From: Bacillus sp. N1-1
Lineage (GTDB): Bacteria > Bacillota > Bacilli > Bacillales > Guptibacillaceae
Reading direction: 5' to 3'
Assembly: GCF_009818105.1 (NCBI RefSeq)
Contig: NZ_CP046564.1
Coordinates: 1,550,001-1,614,000, forward strand
DNA: 64,000 nt
Shown one piece after another: positions 57,891 through 64,000 of this stretch; position 1 is the stretch's first letter, and the number at the start of each line of letters is the position of its first letter. The translations under genes were made by a program, and so were the position numbers. Under the pieces are notes generated by a model. The model ran no database searches. It saw only the letters and a program-made list of their open reading frames with translations, and was not told where the DNA came from.

Positions 57891-59681
57891 ATGGAAGGAC
57901 TCACTTACGAGTTTCATTTTTTCCTTGTTGTTATTTCGATATTAATGGTTGTAAGCTACGCTTATGTAGCATTTGATTTTCATGAGAAAGCTTACATCAT
58001 GACGCTTCCTTATCGAAAACTTTGGGTGTTTGGAAGTTCACTTGCGATGGGAGCGGGAATATGGATACTGCAATACCTTGTTTTATTAGGTCTATCAACA
58101 GCAGATGCTTCTTTTTACGCGCCCTGGTTTGTAGGCCTATCCCTAGCTGTTCCAGTCATTGGATCTCTCTTAGCGTTTATGACGCTTTCATCTAGAGGGC
58201 AGTTTAAGCAAATCGTTAAAGCAAGTATATGGATTGCGCTATCACTATTACTATTACAAATAGTTAGTTCTCATTATTTATTAGGGTTAACTTATTCGAT
58301 AAATGACTGGTGGAGAGTCGTTCTCCCTTTGTTGATGGTTTTTTTCTCAACAGTTAGTAGTTTATGGCTTGTTTATGGAATTTTTAATGAAAGAAGTAAC
58401 TCTTTTGGAAAAGTGTCAGGAGCGCTTGTTTTTGGTCTTGGAACGCTTGCGGTCCATTATTTTACAATGATCACATCTTCTGCAGCAACTAAATTTGAAG
58501 TAGAGAGCTATAGTGAAAACCATCTCTTACAATACATGGCTTTAACGGGCATCTTTATTATTTCTGTTTTAATGTTAATTCGTATGATGAGGAATCGAGA
58601 GCTTGAAAGTCAGGAATCGATGCTGCGAGAAAGTGAAAGAAAATACCATTCTCTTGTAGAAAATTGTCCAGATGGCATTATGGTGTTAGATATTCAAGGG
58701 CATATTCTAAATATAAACCCTGCTTTAGAACGTATGAGTGGGTATACTCTAGAAAATGTCAGTCATAAATCAAGCTTGCATTTTGTGGAGGAGCGATACA
58801 TCGAGCAAACAACGAATTGTTTTGAGAGAACAAAAGAAGGTGTTCCGCAAAAATGTGAATCAGCGATTAGCCATCGCAATGGTCATTCCATTCAAGTGAA
58901 ACTAATTTCTATTCCACATATGATCGAAAACAAGTTGCAGGGTATTATTGTTATCGTAGAGGATATTACGGAGTTTAAAGAAACGGAGGAGCTTTTAAGA
59001 CGCTCTGAAAAACTAACGGCTGTTGGTGAGCTTGCGGCAGGGGTGGCGCATGAGATCCGGAATCCTCTGACGTCGCTAAAAGGATTTGCGAGCCTTGTTT
59101 ATAGCTCTTCTCATGATGAGAAATCAAAAGAGTTTTTGCAAATTATGCTTTCTGAAATCGATCGGATTAATTTTATTGTTAGTGAATTCATGCTTCTAGC
59201 AAGGCCACATGAAAAAGAATTCGCCAGAAGTGATCTGGTTTCTCTGCTCAGACATGTGATTTCTTTGTTAAAATCCCAGGCGATTTTAAAGAACATTGAG
59301 ATCCGAACACAGTATGATTGCGAAGAGTTTCCAATTTTAGGTGAAGAAAATCAGCTGAAGCAAGTATTTGTGAATGTGTTGAAAAACGCCATTGAAGCGA
59401 TGGAAGATGGAGGGATTATTTACGTTAAAGTAACTGAAAGCGAGACAGGTGTGACCGTTAATATTAAAGATCAAGGAGTTGGAATTCCTGAGCATCAATT
59501 ATCAAGAATAGGGGAACCCTTCTATACATTAAAGGAAAATGGGACGGGCCTTGGCCTGATGGTAAGCTTCGGCATTATTGATAATCATAATGGGAAAATG
59601 AGGTTATCAAGTGTGGAGGGGAAGGGGACAACTGTTGAAGTTTCCTTACCATTATATGAAAGAAAGTTAGTAAAAGCATAA
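57891..59681 (+). CDS. MHYT-like seven-helix PAS histidine kinase
   Basis: A 596-residue membrane sensor kinase. About seven N-terminal helices (1-245) carry an MHYT-like motif (LAVHYFTMIT) of the type proposed to bind copper and sense oxygen, CO or NO. Then come a PAS domain (about 255-370), HisKA with His387 in VAHEIRNPLTSLKG and an HATPase domain (KNAIEAMEDGG, DQGVGIP, GTGLGLMVSFGII). HisKA/HATPase resemble the other two kinases here, i.e. the sporulation group. No response regulator is beside it. ATG 57891 behind GGAGTGGAG is preferred to TTG 57822. Confidence 0.83.
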   Translation: MEGLTYEFHFFLVVISILMVVSYAYVAFDFHEKAYIMTLPYRKLWVFGSSLAMGAGIWILQYLVLLGLSTADASFYAPWFVGLSLAVPVIGSLLAFMTLSSRGQFKQIVKASIWIALSLLLLQIVSSHYLLGLTYSINDWWRVVLPLLMVFFSTVSSLWLVYGIFNERSNSFGKVSGALVFGLGTLAVHYFTMITSSAATKFEVESYSENHLLQYMALTGIFIISVLMLIRMMRNRELESQESMLRESERKYHSLVENCPDGIMVLDIQGHILNINPALERMSGYTLENVSHKSSLHFVEERYIEQTTNCFERTKEGVPQKCESAISHRNGHSIQVKLISIPHMIENKLQGIIVIVEDITEFKETEELLRRSEKLTAVGELAAGVAHEIRNPLTSLKGFASLVYSSSHDEKSKEFLQIMLSEIDRINFIVSEFMLLARPHEKEFARSDLVSLLRHVISLLKSQAILKNIEIRTQYDCEEFPILGEENQLKQVFVNVLKNAIEAMEDGGIIYVKVTESETGVTVNIKDQGVGIPEHQLSRIGEPFYTLKENGTGLGLMVSFGIIDNHNGKMRLSSVEGKGTTVEVSLPLYERKLVKA

Positions 59682-59718
59682 GAAAAAGCGCTGAAGCAGC
59701 GCTTTTTCTTATGCTTTT
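59672..59718. terminator. bidirectional terminator overlapping the kinase stop codon
   Basis: A 21-bp perfect stem (59672-59692 with 59698-59718, loop GAAGC) contains A and T tracts on both arms. Confidence 0.9.
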
Positions 59719-59722
59719 ATGT

Positions 59723-59956
59723 TTATATGCCAGAGTCCGCCTTTTTCAACGCCTCAATCGTATCTTTTTCAAGAAATTCAGAGGCCGGAATGTCTAGCGC
59801 AGTCGAGATTTTTAACAATGTTTGTACGTCAGGGTGATAACGGTTTTCTTCAATTTTTTGCATAAGACCGGCTCCAATACGAACTTTTACCGCCAATTCT
59901 TGAATGGTCATATTTGCTTCTAAACGATGCTTACGTATTTTGTCTGCTATGTTCAT
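59723..59956 (-). CDS. small XRE-type helix-turn-helix protein
   Basis: A 77-residue protein that is almost only a Cro/CI-type helix-turn-helix (IRKHRLEANMTIQELAVKVR then IGAGLMQKIEENRYHPDVQT, LLKISTALDIP). It may regulate its own operon. ATG 59956 behind AAGGAGGGG. The start lies inside the end of the upstream usp gene (26-bp overlap), implying translational coupling and shared transcription from the FNR-type promoter. Confidence 0.85.
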   Translation of the reverse strand: MNIADKIRKHRLEANMTIQELAVKVRIGAGLMQKIEENRYHPDVQTLLKISTALDIPASEFLEKDTIEALKKADSGI

Positions 59957-60419
59957 CTTGATGCCCCTCCTTACCTGAAACTTTCACACCTCGTACAACC
60001 ATCACATCGCAAGTGGCGTTACGTGTAATATGTTCTGAAACACTACCCATAAGCAATCTCTCAACACGATTCATACCAGTTGCACCACAAACGATTAAAT
60101 CAATTTTGTTTTGTGGAGCAATGGTTTTTGCGATTTTTACTTTCGGTGATCCATACTCGATTACGGTTTTCACATTCGTTACTCCAGCGATCATTGCTTT
60201 TTCTTCATATTCTTTCAATAGCCGCTTCCCGAAATCTTCAGCTCTCTCTGTTGCGATATCATATAACTCAAATGTGGAAAAATTTCTTGTGTCGATAACG
60301 TGCGCAATGATTAGGGATGCTTGATCTTGAATAGAAAGTTCGACCGCTCTTGAGAAAGCGACCTCAGCAGATTCAGAACCATCAACAGCAACAAGTATGT
60401 TTGTGTGTTTTACACTCAT
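59931..60419 (-). CDS. universal stress protein (UspA family), usp gene 2
   Basis: A 162-residue Usp protein: NILVAVDGSESAEVAFSRAV at the N-terminus, LIVCGATGMNRVERLLMGSV at 120-140 with the G-x2-G-x9-G-S nucleotide motif slightly altered (ATGMNRVERLLMGS), and a polar C-terminal tail (KVSGKEGHQDEHSRQN) beyond the usual end. ATG 60419 with GGAGGG seven bases upstream. It leads a two-gene operon with the XRE-type gene and is preceded by an exact FNR/CRP-type box at -41.5. Confidence 0.9.
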   Translation of the reverse strand: MSVKHTNILVAVDGSESAEVAFSRAVELSIQDQASLIIAHVIDTRNFSTFELYDIATERAEDFGKRLLKEYEEKAMIAGVTNVKTVIEYGSPKVKIAKTIAPQNKIDLIVCGATGMNRVERLLMGSVSEHITRNATCDVMVVRGVKVSGKEGHQDEHSRQNT

Positions 60420-60460
60420 TTGCAATCCCTCCATTAATAATTCTTGTACTTCATATGTTT

Positions 60461-60503
60461 ATTGTAGATGTTCTTTTTGTAAAAAACTGTGATCTTTCTC
60501 ACA
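60461..60503 (-). promoter_or_regulatory. FNR/CRP-type box and -10 element of the usp-HTH operon
   Basis: TGTGATCTTTCTCACA (60488-60503) is an exact TGTGA-N6-TCACA palindrome. On the minus strand TACAAT (60466-60461) forms the -10 with start near 60454; the box centre (60495.5) is then exactly at -41.5. No -35 hexamer is present. This is class II activator architecture, as for FNR or CRP family regulators. Confidence 0.7.
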
Positions 60504-60551
60504 CCTTTTCAGAAAAACTTCTACTTTTTCACTCTTTTGAATAAACTAATG

Positions 60552-60595
60552 TTGACAAATATGCATTCGCGCGATAGTTTTGTATTAAGGAAACA
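60552..60595 (+). promoter_or_regulatory. SigA promoter with MntR-like operator for mntABCD
   Basis: TTGACA (60552-60557), a 17-bp spacer and TAGTTT (60575-60580). TTTTGTATTAAGGAAACA (60578-60595) resembles the MntR operator of Bacillus manganese-uptake genes and covers the -10 and start site, as needed for repression by Mn-loaded MntR. The leader to mntA is about 220 nt; together with the usp regulatory region this accounts for the 394-bp gap 60420-60813. No Mn riboswitch (yybP-ykoY) was recognised. Confidence 0.5.
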
Positions 60596-60813
60596 ATTGT
60601 GCGGATGGGCACGAAAGAGGTATGAACTGATTGATTATTTTTTTATCTTAAAGTTGCCTTTGGGAAAAAAATGTTCAGAAGGTGAAGAATAGAGCTGTTA
60701 AGCAAATGTTTTTCGCGAAAGAGACTTGGAAAAGCACATCAAGAGAAGAAAGCCCATACGTTAGGTTAAAGCATTGTATACCGGATTAAATGAATGAAGG
60801 AGAGGTTATTTAA

Positions 60814-61740
60814 ATGAAAAAATGGGTTGGGTATCTTTTAGGGGCATCATTGTTTTTACTTATATTGTCAGGGTGTAGTACAGAGGCGGATAAACAAAGT
60901 GAAGGCAAGATTAAAGTTACAACAACGATCGGTCAAATTGGGGATATTGCCAAAAATGTGGGGAAAGAGCATGTTGCGGTTGATTCTCTTATGGGACCGG
61001 GTATTGATCCTCATTTATACAAAGCTTCTCAGGGAGATATTAATAAACTATCGCAAGCATACATCATCTTTTACAATGGCCTACATCTTGAAGGGAAAAT
61101 GGGAGATATCTTTGCAAAGATGAAGGAAGACAAACCGACCTATCCTGTTGCAGAGGCAATTCCTGAAGATAAGCTATTAGTTGATCAAGCGAATGCTGCA
61201 GCTATTGACCCACACGTATGGTTCGATATCGAATTATGGCAATATGCTGTAATGGAAGTTCGGGATGCATTAATTGAGTATGATCCTGATCATAAAGCAG
61301 ACTATGAGAAAAATGCAGAAACCTATTTAAATGAGTTAAAGAAACTAGAAGAAGAAGCTCAGGCAAAGATTAATGAAATACCAGAAGAGAGTCGTGTGCT
61401 TGTTACGGCCCATGATGCTTTCCAATACTTCGGTCAGGCGTATGGGATGGAAGTGAAGGGGCTGCAGGGCTTGAGTACAGATTCGGAGTATGGTCTAAGA
61501 GACGTTCAGAATCTCGTTAATACTCTCGCTGATCGCAATATTAAAGCTGTCTTTATAGAAAGCAGTATTTCAGAAAGATCAATCAATGCTGTTGTCGAAG
61601 GTGCAAGAGAAAAAGGGCATGAAGTAAAGATCGGCGGCGAACTTTACTCAGATGCAATGGGTGAAAAAGGTTCACCTGAGGGAACGTATACAGGAATGTA
61701 TCGCCATAACATTGAGACGATCGCAAAGGCTTTGAAATAG
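60814..61740 (+). CDS. mntA: MntA, manganese ABC transporter substrate-binding lipoprotein
   Basis: Surface receptor of a cluster A-I metal importer. The 308-residue protein has a lipoprotein signal (LLILSGC) and the four metal ligands in their family contexts: PGIDPHLYKA, IDPHVWFDIELW, VFIESSISERS and LYSDAMGEKG (His, His, Glu, Asp), the set typical for Mn-binding MntA/PsaA/MntC rather than the His-rich zinc receptors. ATG with GGAGAGG upstream. First gene of mntABCD. Confidence 0.92.
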   Translation: MKKWVGYLLGASLFLLILSGCSTEADKQSEGKIKVTTTIGQIGDIAKNVGKEHVAVDSLMGPGIDPHLYKASQGDINKLSQAYIIFYNGLHLEGKMGDIFAKMKEDKPTYPVAEAIPEDKLLVDQANAAAIDPHVWFDIELWQYAVMEVRDALIEYDPDHKADYEKNAETYLNELKKLEEEAQAKINEIPEESRVLVTAHDAFQYFGQAYGMEVKGLQGLSTDSEYGLRDVQNLVNTLADRNIKAVFIESSISERSINAVVEGAREKGHEVKIGGELYSDAMGEKGSPEGTYTGMYRHNIETIAKALK

Positions 61741-61760
61741 ATGTTGAAGGGAGCTTTAAA

Positions 61761-62516
61761 ATGAATCCAATACAAGTATCAAATTTAACTGTGGCATATG
61801 ATCGTAAACCGGTTCTTCAAGAAGTGACATTTCAAATGCCAGAAGGAAAGTTAATTGGTGTCGTTGGACCAAATGGTGCAGGGAAATCCACGTTAATCAA
61901 AGCCATTTTAGGTTTAATTCCTAAAGCTTCTGGTTCTGTTGAAATATATGGAAAGTCCTATCGTACCCAACGAAAATTAGTTGGGTACGTCCCCCAGCGA
62001 GGTTCAGTGGACTGGGATTTTCCTACCAATGCTCTTGATGTTGTTCTAATGGGAAGGTACGGACATATTGGATGGTTTCGACGACCTGGGAAGAAGGATA
62101 CGGCTATTGCAATGCAGGCCCTCGATAAAGTAGGAATGAAAGAATATGCCGATCGTCAAATTAGTCAGCTTTCAGGTGGCCAACAGCAAAGAGTCTTTCT
62201 TGCTAGGGCTCTTGCTCAGGATGCAACAGTCTATTTCATGGATGAACCGTTTGTAGGTGTGGATGCAGCAACAGAGAAAGCGATCATTTCTTTATTAAAT
62301 GAACTCAAAGCACAGGGGAAAACGGTGCTTGTTGTCCACCATGATTTACAGACCGTTAAAGAATATTTTGATTGGACGCTGTTATTAAATAAACAAAAAA
62401 TTGCGCTCGGACCTACAGAAGAAGTATTTACAGTGGAAAATTTACAAAAAACATATGGAGGCCGTCTAGCCTTTCTCGATTCTCAGGTTAGTCCTTCCTA
62501 TGTGGTGCAGCCATAA
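61761..62516 (+). CDS. mntB: MntB, manganese ABC transporter ATPase
   Basis: A 251-residue ATP-binding subunit: Walker A VGPNGAGKSTLIKA, Q-loop YVPQRGSVDWDFP (typical for metal importers), signature LSGGQQQRVFLARAL, Walker B VYFMDEPFVGVD, switch histidine in VVHHDL. It starts 20 bp after mntA and ends 12 bp before mntC. Confidence 0.93.
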   Translation: MNPIQVSNLTVAYDRKPVLQEVTFQMPEGKLIGVVGPNGAGKSTLIKAILGLIPKASGSVEIYGKSYRTQRKLVGYVPQRGSVDWDFPTNALDVVLMGRYGHIGWFRRPGKKDTAIAMQALDKVGMKEYADRQISQLSGGQQQRVFLARALAQDATVYFMDEPFVGVDAATEKAIISLLNELKAQGKTVLVVHHDLQTVKEYFDWTLLLNKQKIALGPTEEVFTVENLQKTYGGRLAFLDSQVSPSYVVQP

Positions 62517-62528
62517 GGGGGACCAAGT

Positions 62529-63893
62529 ATGTTTAATGACTTAATCTTAACGTTACAAGATGCAAACACACAGTGGGTCCTTTTTGGAACAATTCTTCTC
62601 GGGGTTGCAAGTGGCGTTCTAGGTAGTTTCGCTCTTTTGCGAAAGCAAAGCTTGATTGGAGATGCAATGGCGCATGCAGCCCTTCCAGGTATTTGCCTTG
62701 CCTTCTTACTTTATGGAACGAAATCAATAGGATGGTTTTTAGTTGGTGCTGCATTATCTGGTTTGCTTGCCACATACTTCATTCAGGTCATTATTAACCA
62801 TTCGCGTATTAAGGAAGATACAGCAATTGGGCTTGTCTTATCTGTGTTTTTCGGATTTGGTATTGTTCTACTTACCAAGATTGCGCAATCCGAAAATGGA
62901 AATCAAAGCGGGCTAGATGACTTTATTTTCGGTCAGGCAGCATCTCTTGTAGGGAATGATGTTCGCGTTATATCCGGCGTAGCGATCGTCCTTCTTATTG
63001 TGACATGGTTATTGTTTAAGGAATTGAAGTTGTTTACATTTGATCGTCAATTTGCACAAGGAATTGGGTTGCCGACAGGCCTACTTAATGGACTATTGAT
63101 GGCTCTGATTGTAAGTGCTGTAGTTATTGGGCTTCAGGCAGTTGGTGTAATCTTGATGGCCGCGATGCTCATTACACCTGCTATTTCCGCAAGATATTGG
63201 ACTGATCGACTTGATCGCATGGTAATCGTAGCTGGGACGATTGGAGCTTTATCAGGTATGCTTGGAACATTATTAAGTTCGATGGCAAACCGACTTCCAA
63301 CAGGGCCAGTCATTGTTCTTGCAGCAACGGTTATCTTTTTAATTTCACTGATCTTTGCTCCTAACCGTGGGTTAGTTTCAAAAGGATTAAAGCTCTATCG
63401 AATTCGAAAAATTGTTGCAAGAGAAACCGTACTTCAAACGATGTATGATCTTTCCGAAGAAGCAAGTATAGCGAATAAAAAACCTCTTTTCTCTAAGGAA
63501 GAGCTTCTCTCTAGAAGAAAAATGACGGTTCGTAAGCTTGATTCGAATCTAAAACGACTTAAAAAAGAAGGCTATGTTCACCGTATAAAAGACATGTGGT
63601 ACTTAACAAAGTCGGGCGGATATGAAGCCTATGAGATTGTATTAAATAATCGCCTTTTTGAAATATATACCATGTATGAGATGAAATTCGCTTCTCTTCA
63701 ATTTGCTACGAATGATGTTTGGAACTATAAAAATATTGGTTCATCCACTCTTCACGAGCTTGAACAGCTAATGGCCATTCATGAGCGGACACCAAAGCTT
63801 GAGCCCGAATATTTTGGAAAGGGAGAAACGTTACGAAAGGAAAAGTCATCTCAAAGTGCGGAAAAACGTAAGAAAGAGGTGAAGTCATTATGA
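62529..63893 (+). CDS. mntC: MntC, manganese ABC transporter permease with winged-helix-like C-terminal domain
   Basis: A 454-residue membrane subunit. Residues 1-285 are an ABC-3 permease with about eight helices (QSLIGDAMAHAALPGICLAF, VGVILMAAMLITPAISARYW). From about 290 to the end there is a cytoplasmic part rich in charged residues with a winged-helix-like pattern (KRLKKEGYVHRIKDMWYLTK), similar to a DtxR/MntR DNA-binding or effector domain. B. subtilis MntC (about 435 residues) is also long, so the extension is a family trait. Its stop overlaps the mntD start (ATGA). Confidence 0.9.
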   Translation: MFNDLILTLQDANTQWVLFGTILLGVASGVLGSFALLRKQSLIGDAMAHAALPGICLAFLLYGTKSIGWFLVGAALSGLLATYFIQVIINHSRIKEDTAIGLVLSVFFGFGIVLLTKIAQSENGNQSGLDDFIFGQAASLVGNDVRVISGVAIVLLIVTWLLFKELKLFTFDRQFAQGIGLPTGLLNGLLMALIVSAVVIGLQAVGVILMAAMLITPAISARYWTDRLDRMVIVAGTIGALSGMLGTLLSSMANRLPTGPVIVLAATVIFLISLIFAPNRGLVSKGLKLYRIRKIVARETVLQTMYDLSEEASIANKKPLFSKEELLSRRKMTVRKLDSNLKRLKKEGYVHRIKDMWYLTKSGGYEAYEIVLNNRLFEIYTMYEMKFASLQFATNDVWNYKNIGSSTLHELEQLMAIHERTPKLEPEYFGKGETLRKEKSSQSAEKRKKEVKSL

Positions 63894-64000
63894 GTTATGG
63901 AGCATGGATTATGCTTACAGGATCTCTTGTGGGTGTATCATGTGGCATCATTGGCTGTTTTCTTATTTTAAGAAAAATGGCGATGCTTGCCGATGCCATT
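63890..64000 (+). CDS. mntD: MntD, second manganese permease subunit (partial)
   Basis: The first 37 residues of a second ABC-3 permease are present (SYGAWIMLTGSLVGVSCGII then RKMAMLADAI), cut by the window edge. The LRKMAMLADA phrase parallels the RKQSLIGDAMAHA of mntC. ATG start overlaps the mntC stop by four bases. Confidence 0.88.
   Translation, partial: MSYGAWIMLTGSLVGVSCGIIGCFLILRKMAMLADAI

Noticed and set aside
60596..60813. yybP-ykoY manganese riboswitch in the mntA leader
   Set aside because: The conserved GGGGAGUA-type internal loop is absent; the MntR-like operator is a better explanation of Mn control.

Overview
The window is a 64-kb piece of a low-to-mid GC Gram-positive chromosome. 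Sharp AGGAGG-type ribosome binding sites, frequent GTG and TTG starts, and U-tailed hairpin terminators after most genes point to Bacillaceae. So do a Spo0E-type phosphatase, three sporulation-kinase-like histidine kinases, three RsbR-type stressosome proteins, yknWXYZ, swrC with a divergent TetR gene, ctaM, and mntABCD in its Bacillus order. A betaine carrier and an orphan glycine-betaine binding protein suggest an osmotically challenged, possibly marine or alkaline habitat (inference). No rRNA, tRNA, prophage, transposase or CRISPR array was seen. Most of the window is ordinary chromosome.

Layout. 0-14 kb: osmoprotection (OpuAC-like, BCCT carrier), a LysE exporter, a SWIM-SNF2 helicase with an HNH protein, RsbR paralogue 1, a sirtuin, a LOG protein, an acyl-CoA ligase and a DHH phosphoesterase. 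14-18 kb: a mini-protein resembling sigma region 3, a structured 3' tail, then yknWXYZ behind a good SigW-type promoter. 18-24 kb: RecQ, a YetF-like protein, small regulators (FbpA-like, Spo0E-like), zinc-independent L31 with a hairpin leader, and a small sigma-70-family factor next to a perfect palindrome. 24-34 kb: swrC/TetR with two matching operators, RsbR paralogue 2, a stand-alone SigI-type C-terminal domain, a haloacid dehalogenase, a signal peptidase, a CAP-domain protein, AlkD and RsbR paralogue 3. 34-45 kb: a SEC-C protein, two histidine kinases, an LCP protein, a YihY protein, a metal-binding-domain protein lacking one cysteine, a polysaccharide deacetylase, two nucleobase permeases and a universal stress protein. 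45-51 kb: oxidative pentose phosphate genes rpiA, gndA and zwf, with related repeats right after gndA and zwf and a frameshifted membrane-protein gene between them. 51-64 kb: a lipoprotein, ctaM, deoD, an M20 amidohydrolase with a PucR-type regulator, an MHYT-like kinase, a usp-HTH operon, and mntABCD (mntD runs off the end).

Most worth following up: (1) both universal stress genes have a CRP/FNR-type box (TGTGA-N6-TCACA, exact in one and 9 of 10 in the other) centred exactly 41.5 bp upstream of the predicted start, with no -35 element; (2) two small proteins that look like isolated pieces of sigma factors (region 3; SigI C-terminal domain), in a window that also has three dispersed RsbR paralogues and no recognisable rsbS, rsbT or sigB; (3) three repeat blocks, each within a few bases of a stop codon, two of them related and in sense orientation. 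No clearly new multi-gene system is visible.
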